The notes below the pieces were generated by a model that saw only the letters and a program-made list of their open reading frames with translations, searched no databases and was not told where the DNA came from. DNA of 64,000 bases from Blastomonas sp. AAP53 (GTDB lineage Bacteria > Pseudomonadota > Alphaproteobacteria > Sphingomonadales > Sphingomonadaceae). Below, in pieces: positions 54,106-62,411 of this stretch. The DNA is taken from contig NZ_ANFZ01000006.1 of assembly GCF_000331245.1 (NCBI RefSeq), forward strand, positions 186,001 to 250,000. Reading direction: 5' to 3'. The number at the start of each line of letters is the position of its first letter. Positions within the stretch are counted from its first letter, which is position 1. The position numbers and the translations under genes are program-made.

Positions 54106-55505
54106 ATTCTTATCTCCGCTGTCAGCGTGTCGCCATCCTGCCCTGTGATCGTCACTGGCACGATCCTTCCGATATGGGAAGGATGCGCCTCTGGCAAAGC
54201 GATGCGCACAAAGTTTTCGCCATGGCCGGTGCGCCCGTCGCGCTCGACCAGCAGGTTCTGGTGGGTGCCGACCAGCGAGCCGCGCCAGCGATGGGCGCGG
54301 GCCGAGGCTGCCGCGCGCATTTCGGCGGCGCGCGCCTTGACCAGGGCGCGATCGAGCTGCGGCATCCGCGCGGCGGGCGTTCCGGTCCTGGCTGAGAAGG
54401 GGAAGATATGGCCGTGGACGACATCGCAGGCATCGAGGATCGAGAGGTTCTGCGCGTGCATCGCGTCATCCTCGGTGGGGAAACCCGCGATCAGGTCTGC
54501 GCCGATGGCGATGTCGGGCCGCTTCGCCTTCATCCGCTCGACCAGCGTGATGGCCTGGGCGCGGCTGTGGCGGCGCTTCATCCGCTTGAGGATCATGTCG
54601 TCACCCGACTGCAGCGACAGGTGTACGTGCGGCATGATGCGGGGTTCGCCGGTGATCAGGTCGAACAACCGGTCGTCCACCTCAACCCCGTCGAGCGAGG
54701 ACAGGCGCAGGCGTTGCAGCGCTGGCACGAGCTTGAGAATACGTTCGACCAGCATGCCCAATGTGGGCGATCCGGGCAGGTCGGGGCCATAGCTGGTGAC
54801 GTCCACCCCGGTCAGCACGACCTCGGCATAGCCGCGCTCGACCAATGCGCGCACCGCATCGACGACCGCGCCTGCGGGGACCGAGCGGCTGTTTCCGCGG
54901 CCATAGGGGATGATGCAGAAGGTGCAGCGATGGTCGCAGCCGTTCTGCACCTCGACAAACGCGCGGGCATGTTCGGCAAAGCTGGTGACCATGTGCGGCG
55001 CGGTCTGGCGCACGGCCATGATGTCGGAGACCTTCACCCGGTCACCAACATCTCCGAGTTCCCGAGCGAAGTCGAGGGACGTTTCGCTGCCCTCGCGCGC
55101 ACGTCCCTCGACTTCAGCAAATGGCTGAAGTTTATCCTGAGTGACGCCGACAGGCGGCGTCGAAGGGCTCGGGACAGACGGAAAGGGGAAGAAAGCTGGG
55201 AGCAACTTCTCCACATTCCCCAGCACCCGGTCGACCTCGGGCATCGCGGCGAACATCGCAGGGTCGGTCTGCGCCGCGCAGCCGGTGACGATGACCTGCG
55301 CGTCGGGCCGCGCCTTGCGGGCCTTGCGGATGGCCTGGCGGGTCTGGCGCACCGCCTCGTTGGTGACCGCGCAGCTGTTGATGACGATCACGTCGTCGCG
55401 CCCCGCGAGCAGCCCGCGCATCGCCTCGCCCTCGGCAATGTTGAGGCGGCAGCCCATCGAGATGATCTCGGGGCCGGTCGGGGCAGGGGCAGGCAATGCG
55501 GACAT
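54102..55505 (-). CDS. mtaB: tRNA t6A37 methylthiotransferase MtaB with a repeat-derived insert
   Basis: MtaB adds a methylthio group to t6A37 of tRNA. The 467-residue protein has the N-terminal cluster Cys (Cys19 in MGCRLN, Cys45 in NSCAVT, Cys76 in VTGCAAQ), the radical-SAM CxxxCxxC at Cys190-Cys194-Cys197 (NGCDHRCTFC) and a TRAM-type C-terminus. Between the N-terminal domain and VSDIMAVRQTAPH, residues about 104-152 are an insert rich in Pro and Ser (PSVPSPSTPPVG) that family members lack; its DNA is a palindromic repeat (55050-55196). The frame is preserved. Start ATG 55505, five bases after dapF. Confidence 0.9.
   Translation of the reverse strand: MSALPAPAPTGPEIISMGCRLNIAEGEAMRGLLAGRDDVIVINSCAVTNEAVRQTRQAIRKARKARPDAQVIVTGCAAQTDPAMFAAMPEVDRVLGNVEKLLPAFFPFPSVPSPSTPPVGVTQDKLQPFAEVEGRAREGSETSLDFARELGDVGDRVKVSDIMAVRQTAPHMVTSFAEHARAFVEVQNGCDHRCTFCIIPYGRGNSRSVPAGAVVDAVRALVERGYAEVVLTGVDVTSYGPDLPGSPTLGMLVERILKLVPALQRLRLSSLDGVEVDDRLFDLITGEPRIMPHVHLSLQSGDDMILKRMKRRHSRAQAITLVERMKAKRPDIAIGADLIAGFPTEDDAMHAQNLSILDACDVVHGHIFPFSARTGTPAARMPQLDRALVKARAAEMRAAASARAHRWRGSLVGTHQNLLVERDGRTGHGENFVRIALPEAHPSHIGRIVPVTITGQDGDTLTAEIRI
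55050..55196. repeat. Palindromic repeat element inside mtaB
   Basis: The element contains the GTCCCTCGACTTCGCTCGG arm at 55059-55082 and an inverted copy at 55101-55114 (14-bp perfect stem AAGTCGAGGGACGT / ACGTCCCTCGACTT), plus a second stem GACGCCG/CGGCGTC at 55143-55161. It encodes about 49 extra residues of MtaB in frame. The same arm is intergenic at 23661-23784 and 50103-50167. Confidence 0.8.
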
Positions 55506-55510
55506 GATCG

Positions 55511-56305
55511 TCAGAGGTCGATCTCGCCGGTGAAGACGTGGCTTGCGGGCCCTGCCATGCGGACGGTGCTGCCGGGCTGCCAGTCGATGGTGAGTGTGCC
55601 GCCGGGAAGATGCACCGCCACCGGGCCCGTCACCAGCTTGCGCCGGATCGCGGCCACGGCGGTGGCGCACGCGCCTGTGCCGCAAGCCAAGGTCAGGCCC
55701 GCACCGCGTTCCCACACGCGCAGATGGATGCCATCGTCGGCGATCTGCGCGACATTGACGTTGACGCGTTCGGGAAACAGCGGGTCCTGCTCGATCAGCG
55801 GCCCCAGCCGGTCGAGTTCGACCGCGTGGGCATCGGCCACGAAGAAGATGACATGCGGGTTGCCCATGTTGACCGCCGCAGGGTCGGTCAGATGCTCCCA
55901 GCCTACCGGCATGGTCAGCGTATCCATCGGATAGGCCAGCGGGATCGCATCCCAATCCAGCGCGGGCAGGCCCATGTCGATGGTCACTGCGTTCTCACCC
56001 AGCTGGCCCTGCAACAGGCCTGCCCCGGTCGCGATCGTCACATCGCGTCCGGCCAGCGCAACCACGCAGCGCGTGGCATTGCCGCAGGCACTGACCTCGC
56101 TGCCGTCATGGTTGAAGATCTGCATGAAGAAATCGGCATTCTGCGCGGGGCGCATCACGATCAGCTGATCGCAGCCGATGCCGAGGTGGCGGTCGGCAAG
56201 CGCGCGCACCTGATCAGCCGTCAGTGAAAGATCCTGGTCGCGGGCGTCGAAAACGACAAAGTCATTGCCGAGCCCATGCATCTTGTGAAAGCGAAGTTGC
56301 GCCAT
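55511..56305 (-). CDS. dapF: Diaminopimelate epimerase
   Basis: DapF converts LL-DAP to meso-DAP for lysine and peptidoglycan. The 264-residue protein has MHGLGNDFVVFDARD, the two active-site Cys in VSACGNATRCV and LACGTGACAT, and a DNDGSE-like NHDGSEVSACGN. It heads the leftward dapF-mtaB-ftsY-ispZ operon; mtaB starts 5 bases downstream. Confidence 0.95.
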   Translation of the reverse strand: MAQLRFHKMHGLGNDFVVFDARDQDLSLTADQVRALADRHLGIGCDQLIVMRPAQNADFFMQIFNHDGSEVSACGNATRCVVALAGRDVTIATGAGLLQGQLGENAVTIDMGLPALDWDAIPLAYPMDTLTMPVGWEHLTDPAAVNMGNPHVIFFVADAHAVELDRLGPLIEQDPLFPERVNVNVAQIADDGIHLRVWERGAGLTLACGTGACATAVAAIRRKLVTGPVAVHLPGGTLTIDWQPGSTVRMAGPASHVFTGEIDL

Positions 56306-56346
56306 GGCGGCGCTTTATACGCTGGGTCGGCGCTTGTTAAGCGCTA

Positions 56347-58038
56347 TCACTCGCCGCGTGCGGCGCGCAGCTGCGGTTCGGTCATGATGACAGGCTCGTC
56401 CTGCGCTGAAGTCTGCTGCTGCGCCCAGCCCAGGCCCAGCAGGTTGCGATCCGCCAGCAGGCGGCGTGTCTGCTCGACCGACAGGGGCTGACCAAAGTGG
56501 AAGCCTTGGCCCTTGGCGCAACCAATCTCGGTCAGGTGGGCGATCAGATCGCCATCTTCGATGCCCTCGGCGGTGATCGGCAGCCCCATGGATGCACCCA
56601 GCATCGCGATGGTCTGAACGATGGCGCGGCTTTCCTTGCTCTCGTTCATCGATGTGACGAAGCTGCGGTCGATCTTGATCCGGTCGAACGGCAGCGCGCG
56701 CAGATGCGCCAGCGAGCTGTAGCCGGTGCCGAAATCGTCGAGTGCAACGCGCACGCCCTGGTTCTTGAGGCTGCCGATGATCGACTGGGCCAGGCCCATG
56801 TTCTCGAACAGGCAGCTTTCGGTGATCTCGATTTCCAGTCGGCTGGCGGGGAATCCGGTTTCGACCAGCAGCTTGACGATCTTCTGCGCCAGCCACGGAT
56901 CGCGCAGTTGCACCGGCGAGATGTTGACCGAAATGGTCAGGCTCTGGTCCCAGCCACGCGCATCTTCCATCGCCTGGCGGATGACGCAGGCGGAAAGGTC
57001 GCCGATCATGCCGGTGTCTTCGGCAATCGGGATGAAGATGTCCGGCGCAATCTGGCCCAGCTCGGGCGAGTTCCAGCGGGCGAGCACTTCGAAGCCGATC
57101 AATGTGCCGGTGGCAAGGTCGATCTGCTGTTCGTAAAAGGGTACGAACTCGCCGCGCCCGATGCCGATGCGCATCCCCGATTCGATCTTGTTGCGGAACT
57201 GGACTTCGCTTTCCATGCGCGGGTCGAACCAGCAATAGCGGTTACGGCCGTGCTTCTTGCTCGCATACATCGCGATGTCGGCACGGCGCATCAGCACATC
57301 GAGGCTGTTGTCGCACAGGTCGGCACGGGCCACGCCGATCGACGCGGTCACGGTGAGTTCGGCATCGCCGTTGCTGGCAGGTCCGGCAATCGGCTTGCTG
57401 ACCTGTTCGATCAGGTCTTCGGCCACGCGCTGAACCGTTTCAGGGAAGTCGGCGTCGAAGATGAAGGTGCAGGCAAATTCATCGCCGCCCAATCGCGCGA
57501 CATGGCTGTTGGGGGGCATGGTGCCCTTGAGCCGCCGCGCGACTTCGACAAGAACCTTGTCGCCCGCATCATGGCCTTGGATATCATTGATATTCTTGAA
57601 GTTGTCGAGGTCGAGCATCAGGTACGCGACCGTCATGTCGCGCCGCGCTGCCTGGGCGATCAGGCTGGCGGTGGCCTCGCCGATCGCGCGCCGGTTGAGG
57701 CATCCGGTCAGCGGGTCGGTGACGGCGAGCGTCTTGGCCTGTTCTTCGGCGCTCTTGTGGTGGGCGATCTCGCGGTGGAGCGCACTGTAACGCCGCCAGC
57801 CGAAGATGATTAGCGCGATGTTCAACAGCAGCGCGGTCACTGCGATATTGTCTGGCGAGACGGCGGCGCCGTAATAGCGGCCGATCACATCGGGCAGCAC
57901 GCTGCCTGCCGTGCCGACGAACATCAGGATGGCTGCGGTCATGATGCCGCCTGCGACGAAATCCCGCCCCCGAACGGCGCGACCGGTCAACTGGTCGGTG
58001 CGGCTGTTGCTGCTGCTGGCGGTGTTTTCATGAAGCAC
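56347..58038 (-). CDS. Membrane GGDEF-EAL cyclic-di-GMP enzyme
   Basis: The 563-residue protein has two N-terminal membrane helices (about residues 28-50 and 65-80), a GGDEF domain with intact active site LGGDEFA, and an EAL domain with EVL in place of EAL (GFEVLARW), EITES, DDFGTGYSSL and AEGIED preserved. It may therefore both make and break cyclic di-GMP. A ~30-residue C-terminal tail follows. It is leftward and alone, facing ffh across 417 bases. Confidence 0.9.
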   Translation of the reverse strand: MLHENTASSSNSRTDQLTGRAVRGRDFVAGGIMTAAILMFVGTAGSVLPDVIGRYYGAAVSPDNIAVTALLLNIALIIFGWRRYSALHREIAHHKSAEEQAKTLAVTDPLTGCLNRRAIGEATASLIAQAARRDMTVAYLMLDLDNFKNINDIQGHDAGDKVLVEVARRLKGTMPPNSHVARLGGDEFACTFIFDADFPETVQRVAEDLIEQVSKPIAGPASNGDAELTVTASIGVARADLCDNSLDVLMRRADIAMYASKKHGRNRYCWFDPRMESEVQFRNKIESGMRIGIGRGEFVPFYEQQIDLATGTLIGFEVLARWNSPELGQIAPDIFIPIAEDTGMIGDLSACVIRQAMEDARGWDQSLTISVNISPVQLRDPWLAQKIVKLLVETGFPASRLEIEITESCLFENMGLAQSIIGSLKNQGVRVALDDFGTGYSSLAHLRALPFDRIKIDRSFVTSMNESKESRAIVQTIAMLGASMGLPITAEGIEDGDLIAHLTEIGCAKGQGFHFGQPLSVEQTRRLLADRNLLGLGWAQQQTSAQDEPVIMTEPQLRAARGE

Positions 58039-58455
58039 TATTCATCCCCTCAACCGGCGTGAGGCAACCGGTCGAATGGCGAGAGACTAGGTCACGAGCG
58101 TTAAAAGAGTGTTTATGCTGAAACCATCATTATGGGGGGAAGTTCAGCTTTGCTGCGGGTTACGGTGGTAAACCACCAGTTAATGGCGTGGTCCGGCCAT
58201 TCCTGGCAGGGTGCCCAGGCAAGCGGGGCTTGCCAGCGACAGTCGATTGCGCTAGGGGCCGCATCAGCTTTTTGCGCAGACCCTGTGCAACGGGCATCCA
58301 GTTCAGCCGCCAAGGACCGCAATGCCGGTTCAAGTGCGCGCCGGTCGGCGAGGTTTCGCCCACCGGCGTTTTGTGCGTTTGGCGCAACATGGGCGGGGTG
58401 TTCTTGATCGGGGCTGCATGGGCATCCATGTGGGCGAACAGAAGGAGAAGCGGAT
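58039..58455. other. 417-base intergenic region upstream of ffh
   Basis: This region lies between the divergent GGDEF-EAL and ffh starts. I see no convincing gene: short open frames on either strand are low-complexity and match no family. It ends with AAGGAG (58442-58447), the ffh ribosome binding site. It contains a hairpin at 58340-58367 (12-bp arms with one mismatch, loop GGTT) and otherwise no clear regulatory motif or 4.5S RNA. Confidence 0.5.
58340..58367. other. Hairpin in the ffh leader
   Basis: Arms 58340-58351 (GCCGGTCGGCGA) and 58356-58367 (TCGCCCACCGGC) pair with one C-C mismatch and a 4-base loop, followed by GTTTTGTGCGTTT. It could be a leader structure or a terminator for an unseen transcript. 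It is unrelated to the repeat families described. Confidence 0.35.
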
Positions 58456-59946
58456 ATGTTCGATAATCTGACTGATCGCCTTGGTGGCGTGTTCGACAAG
58501 CTGCGCGGTCGTGGCGCGCTGAAGGAAGAGGACGTCCGCTCGGCGATGCGCGAGGTCCGCATCGCGCTGCTCGAGGCCGATGTCGCGCTGCCCGTTGTCC
58601 GCGATTTCATCAATACCGTCACCGAACAGGCCGTGGGCCAGTCGGTGCTCAAGTCGGTCGCGCCGGGCCAGCAGGTGGTCAAGATCGTCAACGACGCGCT
58701 GACCGAGATGCTGGGCTCCGAAGCCAGCGATCTCGATCTGGCCGTCGCCCCGCCCGCCGTCATCATGATGGTCGGTCTGCAGGGTTCGGGCAAAACCACC
58801 AGCACCGCCAAGATCGCCAAGCTGCTCAAGGAAAAGCACGGCAAGAAGGTCATGATGGCCTCGTTGGACGTGCAGCGTCCCGCCGCGCAGGAACAGCTCA
58901 AGGTGCTGGGCGAGCAGATCAATGTCGCCACGCTGCCGATCGTCGCGGGCCAGATGCCGGTCGATATCGCGCGGCGTGCGCTGCAATCGGCCAAGCTGCA
59001 GTCGTTCGATGTCGTGATGCTCGATACCGCAGGCCGCCTGCATGTCGACCAGCAGCTGATGGACGAAATGAAGGCGGTCGCTACCGAAGCGACGCCGAAG
59101 GAAATCCTGCTCGTCGTCGATTCGCTGACTGGCCAGGACGCGGTCAACGTCGCGCAGAACTTCTCCGAGCAGGTGCCGCTGACCGGCGTCGTGCTGACCC
59201 GCATGGATGGCGATGCGCGCGGCGGTGCTGCCCTTTCGATGCGCGCGGTTACCGGGCGCCCGATCAAGTTCGTCGGCATGGGCGAAAAGATGGACGCGAT
59301 CGAGCCGTTCCATCCGGGCCGGGTCGCAGGCCGCATCCTGGGCATGGGCGATGTCGTCAGCCTGGTCGAAAAGGCCGCAGCGACCGTCGAGAAGGAAGAC
59401 GCCGACAAGCTCGCCGCCAAGATGTCCAAGGGTCAGTTCGACATGAACGACCTGCGCACCCAGCTGCGCCAGATGACCAAGATGGGCGGAATCGGTGCGC
59501 TGGCCGGCATGATGCCTGGCATGAAGAAGGCCAAGGCCGCGATGAGCGCCAGCGGCGTCGACGACAAGGTGCTGGTGCATATGGACGCCATCATCGGATC
59601 GATGACTCCCAAGGAGCGCGACAAGCCTGCATTGCTCAACGCCAAGCGCAAGATCCGCATCGCCAAGGGATCGGGCACCACCGTTCAGGACGTCAACCGG
59701 GTGATCAAGATGCATCAGGAGATGGAAGGCGCGATGAAGAAGATCCGCAAGATGGGCGGATTGAAGGGCCTGGCCGCGATGTTCGGCGGCGGCGGAGGCG
59801 GCGGCGGTCCTCTGGGCGGCGGCAAGATGCCGAACGAGGATGACATTGCCGGGCTGCTGGGCGGCGGTGGCAAGGGCATGTCCGGCGGCTTGCCGGGTCT
59901 GCCCAACGGGCTTCCCCCCGGATTTCAGAATTTCAAGAAAAAGTAA
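58456..59946 (+). CDS. ffh: Signal recognition particle protein Ffh
   Basis: Ffh is the SRP54 GTPase that binds signal sequences on 4.5S RNA. The 496-residue protein has the N domain (MFDNLTDRLGGVFDKLRG), G1 GLQGSGKTTSTAKIAK, DTAGRLHVD (G3), TRMDGDARGG (G4), and the Met-rich M domain (MTKMGGIGALAGMMPGMKK). A Gly-rich C-terminal tail of about 55 residues follows (MFGGGGGGGGPLGG) as in many alphaproteobacteria. It heads the ffh-rpsP-rimM-trmD-rplS cluster. Confidence 0.96.
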   Translation: MFDNLTDRLGGVFDKLRGRGALKEEDVRSAMREVRIALLEADVALPVVRDFINTVTEQAVGQSVLKSVAPGQQVVKIVNDALTEMLGSEASDLDLAVAPPAVIMMVGLQGSGKTTSTAKIAKLLKEKHGKKVMMASLDVQRPAAQEQLKVLGEQINVATLPIVAGQMPVDIARRALQSAKLQSFDVVMLDTAGRLHVDQQLMDEMKAVATEATPKEILLVVDSLTGQDAVNVAQNFSEQVPLTGVVLTRMDGDARGGAALSMRAVTGRPIKFVGMGEKMDAIEPFHPGRVAGRILGMGDVVSLVEKAAATVEKEDADKLAAKMSKGQFDMNDLRTQLRQMTKMGGIGALAGMMPGMKKAKAAMSASGVDDKVLVHMDAIIGSMTPKERDKPALLNAKRKIRIAKGSGTTVQDVNRVIKMHQEMEGAMKKIRKMGGLKGLAAMFGGGGGGGGPLGGGKMPNEDDIAGLLGGGGKGMSGGLPGLPNGLPPGFQNFKKK

Positions 59947-59981
59947 TTTAAGTTCAAGTATCTCAGAAAGGTAAGGTTCAC

Positions 59982-60431
59982 ATGTCGATTTCCATGCGTC
60001 TGTCGCGCGGCGGTTCCAAGAAGCGCCCGTATTACAAGATCGTCGTCGCCAACAGCCGCGCGCCGCGCGACGGCAAGTATCTTGAGCAGATCGGCGTCTA
60101 CAACCCGCTGCTCGCCAAGGATTCGGGCGAGCGCGTCAAGATCAACGAAGAGCGTGCGAAGCACTGGCTCTCGGTCGGCGCACAGCCCACCGATCGCGTT
60201 GCCCGTTTCCTCGATGTCGCCGGCATCAAGGAGCGCAAGGCTACCGTGAACCCCAAGAAGGGCGAACCAGGCGAAAAGGCCAAGGAACGCGCTGAGGAAA
60301 AGGCGGCCAAGATCGCTGAAGCCGAAGAAGCCGCTCGCGCTGCTGAAGAAGCCAAGAACGCACCGGCCGAAGAGCCTGCTGCTGAAGAAGCACCCGCTGA
60401 AGAAGCCGCTGCTGAGCAGGCTGAAGGCTGA
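59982..60431 (+). CDS. rpsP: 30S ribosomal protein S16
   Basis: S16 is a 30S subunit assembly protein. Residues 1-85 are the conserved core ([41 protein letters not shown]). The protein then has a 60-residue Ala/Glu/Lys-rich tail ([24 protein letters not shown]), much longer than the E. coli protein (82 residues) but typical of sphingomonads. AAGGTAAGG precedes the ATG. Followed by rimM after a repeat-containing gap. Confidence 0.95.
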   Translation: MSISMRLSRGGSKKRPYYKIVVANSRAPRDGKYLEQIGVYNPLLAKDSGERVKINEERAKHWLSVGAQPTDRVARFLDVAGIKERKATVNPKKGEPGEKAKERAEEKAAKIAEAEEAARAAEEAKNAPAEEPAAEEAPAEEAAAEQAEG

Positions 60432-60441
60432 AGATGAAAAG

Positions 60442-60494
60442 CCCCTCCCTTTCGGGGGAAGGGTTTGGAGTGGGGCCTGCGGTTGCAGGTCCCC
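60442..60494. repeat. Hairpin repeats between rpsP and rimM
   Basis: Two adjacent stems fill the 90-base gap: CCCTCCC with GGGGGAAGGG at 60442-60463 (one bulge) and GGGGCCTGC/GCAGGTCCCC at 60472-60494 (one bulge, loop GGTT). They resemble the other palindromic repeats in the window and could also tune rpsP-rimM expression. Confidence 0.5.
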
Positions 60495-60521
60495 GCTTGC
60501 TCTCCGATGATGGGTACACGC

Positions 60522-60995
60522 ATGTCTGACCGCCCGATAACCCTGGCCGTCATCATCGGCGCGCATGGCATCACCGGCGAAGTCCGCTTGAAGCTGTTTG
60601 GCTCGGGCCTGGACGGCGTAAAGGCGCACAAGAGCTTCAACCTTGGCGCGCTGACGCTCAAGACGCTGCGTCCGCAAAAGGACGGTGGCATCGCGCGCTT
60701 TGCCGAGATCACCGACCGCAACGCCGCCGAAGCCGCACGCGGCACCGAACTCACGGTGCCACGCTCTGCGCTCCCGCCCTTGGGCGAGGGCGAATATTAC
60801 CACGCGGACATGGTCGGTTTGCCCGTGGTGTCCGAAACCGGCGAGCCTTTGGGCACCGTCCGCGGGATCGAGGATTTCGGCGCGGGCGACCTGCTCGATA
60901 TCGCCAAAGCCGACGGCAAGACCTTCATGGTCCCGGTCGCCGCCGCCGATATCGGCGAGGACCGCATCGCGATTGACCCCGTCTGGGCCGAATAG
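60522..60995 (+). CDS. rimM: Ribosome maturation factor RimM
   Basis: RimM assists 30S head assembly around S19. The 157-residue protein has the N-terminal ITLAVIIGAHGITGEVRLK and the PRC-barrel GEYYHADMVGLPV...DFGAGDLLDI. ATG 60522 is preferred to in-frame methionines at 60507 and 60510 lying in repeat DNA. It is followed directly by a vapBC pair whose operator overlaps its stop codon. Confidence 0.93.
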   Translation: MSDRPITLAVIIGAHGITGEVRLKLFGSGLDGVKAHKSFNLGALTLKTLRPQKDGGIARFAEITDRNAAEAARGTELTVPRSALPPLGEGEYYHADMVGLPVVSETGEPLGTVRGIEDFGAGDLLDIAKADGKTFMVPVAAADIGEDRIAIDPVWAE

Positions 60996-61015
60996 TATAT
61001 ACATCGCGTATATAC
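60995..61015 (+). promoter_or_regulatory. Tandem GTATATAC operator upstream of vapB
   Basis: Two identical palindromes GTATATAC lie at 60995-61002 and 61008-61015, with their starts 13 bases apart. The first overlaps the rimM stop, and the vapB ATG begins 11 bases after the second. This is the symmetric layout expected for autoregulation by a VapBC complex. AGGAGG at 61016-61021 is the vapB ribosome binding site. Confidence 0.6.
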
Positions 61016-61026
61016 AGGAGGCCGTG

Positions 61027-61302
61027 ATGGGCAAGGAATACCGCGCAAAGAGCTTCAAGTCGGGCAATTCCGTCGCCATCCGCATGCCTGCGGCACTGGG
61101 GATCGAACCCGATCGGGAGTGGACGATCACCGAACAGAATGGCGAATATGTCGTTCGGGAAATCGGCGCGCCAAGGCGCAAGTTCAATATCGATAAGGTG
61201 GCGGGGTCAGCGACCAACCTCAAACCGATCAAACCCGAGGACAGGGTGTTTGAAGAGCGGCCGCTGCGGTGGGATCTATTGGGCGGCAGTGACGGTTCAT
61301 GA
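61027..61302 (+). CDS. vapB: VapB-type AbrB-fold antitoxin
   Basis: The 91-residue protein starts with the AbrB/SpoVT swapped-hairpin DNA-binding domain (AKSFKSGNSVAIRMPAALG) and ends with a C-terminal toxin-blocking tail (DRVFEERPLRWDLLGG) typical of VapB partners of PIN toxins. Overlaps vapC as ATGA. It lies inside the ribosomal ffh-rplS cluster. Confidence 0.88.
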   Translation: MGKEYRAKSFKSGNSVAIRMPAALGIEPDREWTITEQNGEYVVREIGAPRRKFNIDKVAGSATNLKPIKPEDRVFEERPLRWDLLGGSDGS

Positions 61303-61673
61303 AATACCTGCTCGACAGTAACGTCATCATTGCCCTGACGATGAACGCAGACGATCGTGTTGTCGGTCGCGCCGGTGAGTGTTTTGAGGGGGACATCGTC
61401 ACGTCCGCCATCGCGATCGCCGAGGTTGCGCTCGGATCGGTTCGGGGAAAGCCCCCTGGGTTCGCTCAACTGCAAGCATTTCTCGAGGAAGTACCGGTTT
61501 TGGCCTTCGATATCGCCGCAGCCCGCGCCTATGCCGCGTTGCCGTTCAAGCGTCGCAGCTATGACCGGCTGATTGCTGCACAGGCATTGTCTCAGAATCT
61601 TATTATGGTCACAGACAATGAGAAGGATTTCGTCGACATCCCCGGCCTCAAGGTCGAGAACTGGACCCAATGA
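61299..61673 (+). CDS. vapC: VapC-type PIN-domain ribonuclease toxin
   Basis: The 124-residue PIN domain has the acidic active-site residues Asp6 ([10 protein letters not shown]), Glu42 (IAEVALG), Asp89 ([13 protein letters not shown]) and Asp106/Asp110 (VTDNEKDF). PIN toxins of the VapC family cut tRNA or rRNA. Its stop overlaps the trmD ATG as ATGA, so toxin and tRNA methylase are translationally coupled. Confidence 0.9.
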   Translation: MKYLLDSNVIIALTMNADDRVVGRAGECFEGDIVTSAIAIAEVALGSVRGKPPGFAQLQAFLEEVPVLAFDIAAARAYAALPFKRRSYDRLIAAQALSQNLIMVTDNEKDFVDIPGLKVENWTQ

Positions 61674-62401
61674 CCTTCGCAGCTCAAATCCTCACGCTCT
61701 ACCCCGAGATGTTCCCCGGACCGCTCGGCCAGAGCATTGCCGGGCGCGCGCTGGCCGAGGGGCGCTGGTCGCTGGACGCCATCCAGATCCGCGACTTTGC
61801 CACCGACAAGCACCGCAGCGTCGATGATACGCCCGCAGGTGGCGGGGCAGGGATGGTGCTGCGCGCCGATGTGCTGGCGAGCGCGGTCGATCATGCACTC
61901 GAGCGCTCGCCAAACGCGCCGGTGATCGCGATGACGCCGCGTGGTGCACCGCTCACTCAGGCGCGGGTACGGCAGTTTGCCGATGGTCCGGGAGTGACGA
62001 TCCTGTGCGGACGATTCGAGGGGTTTGACGAGCGCCTGTTCGAGGCGCGGCCGATCGAGGAGATTTCGATCGGCGATTACGTGCTTTCGGGCGGAGAAAC
62101 CGGGGCTTTGGTGCTGCTTGACGCTTGCGTTCGGCTGCTCCCCGATGTAATGGGCGCCTCTTCCAGCGGAGACGAAGAATCGTTCGAGAACGGTTTGCTC
62201 GAATATCCGCACTACACCCGACCTCAAATCTGGGAAGGGCGTGCGATCCCCGAAGTGCTGCGATCGGGGGATCACGCGAAAATCCGGGCATGGCGTGACA
62301 GCCAGGCTGCGGAGATAACACGGCTAAGGCGGCCGGATCTTTGGGAGCGCCATGGGGGCACTCCGGATCAGTCGCCCTCTGGTGCGCGGCGAAAAAGATA
62401 G
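61670..62401 (+). CDS. trmD: tRNA (guanine-N1)-methyltransferase TrmD
   Basis: TrmD methylates G37 N1 of tRNAs, an essential activity for frame maintenance. The 243-residue protein has the trefoil-knot SAM site: [43 protein letters not shown] and [12 protein letters not shown]. Its ATG overlaps the vapC stop. Followed 10 bases later by rplS. Confidence 0.94.
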   Translation: MTFAAQILTLYPEMFPGPLGQSIAGRALAEGRWSLDAIQIRDFATDKHRSVDDTPAGGGAGMVLRADVLASAVDHALERSPNAPVIAMTPRGAPLTQARVRQFADGPGVTILCGRFEGFDERLFEARPIEEISIGDYVLSGGETGALVLLDACVRLLPDVMGASSSGDEESFENGLLEYPHYTRPQIWEGRAIPEVLRSGDHAKIRAWRDSQAAEITRLRRPDLWERHGGTPDQSPSGARRKR

Positions 62402-62411
62402 GACAGGTCAC

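Noticed and set aside
58039-58455. 4.5S SRP RNA in the ffh leader
   Set aside because: I looked for the conserved GGAAGGAAGCAG-type loop and its complement and did not find it.
58132-58466. Short open frames (about 90 codons, both strands) in the ffh leader
   Set aside because: They have no ribosome binding site in place, no family resemblance and biased composition.
59925-61670. A 581-codon open frame opposite rpsP, rimM and vapBC
   Set aside because: Opposite strand of ribosomal genes with no recognisable protein; includes mirror text of the S16 tail.
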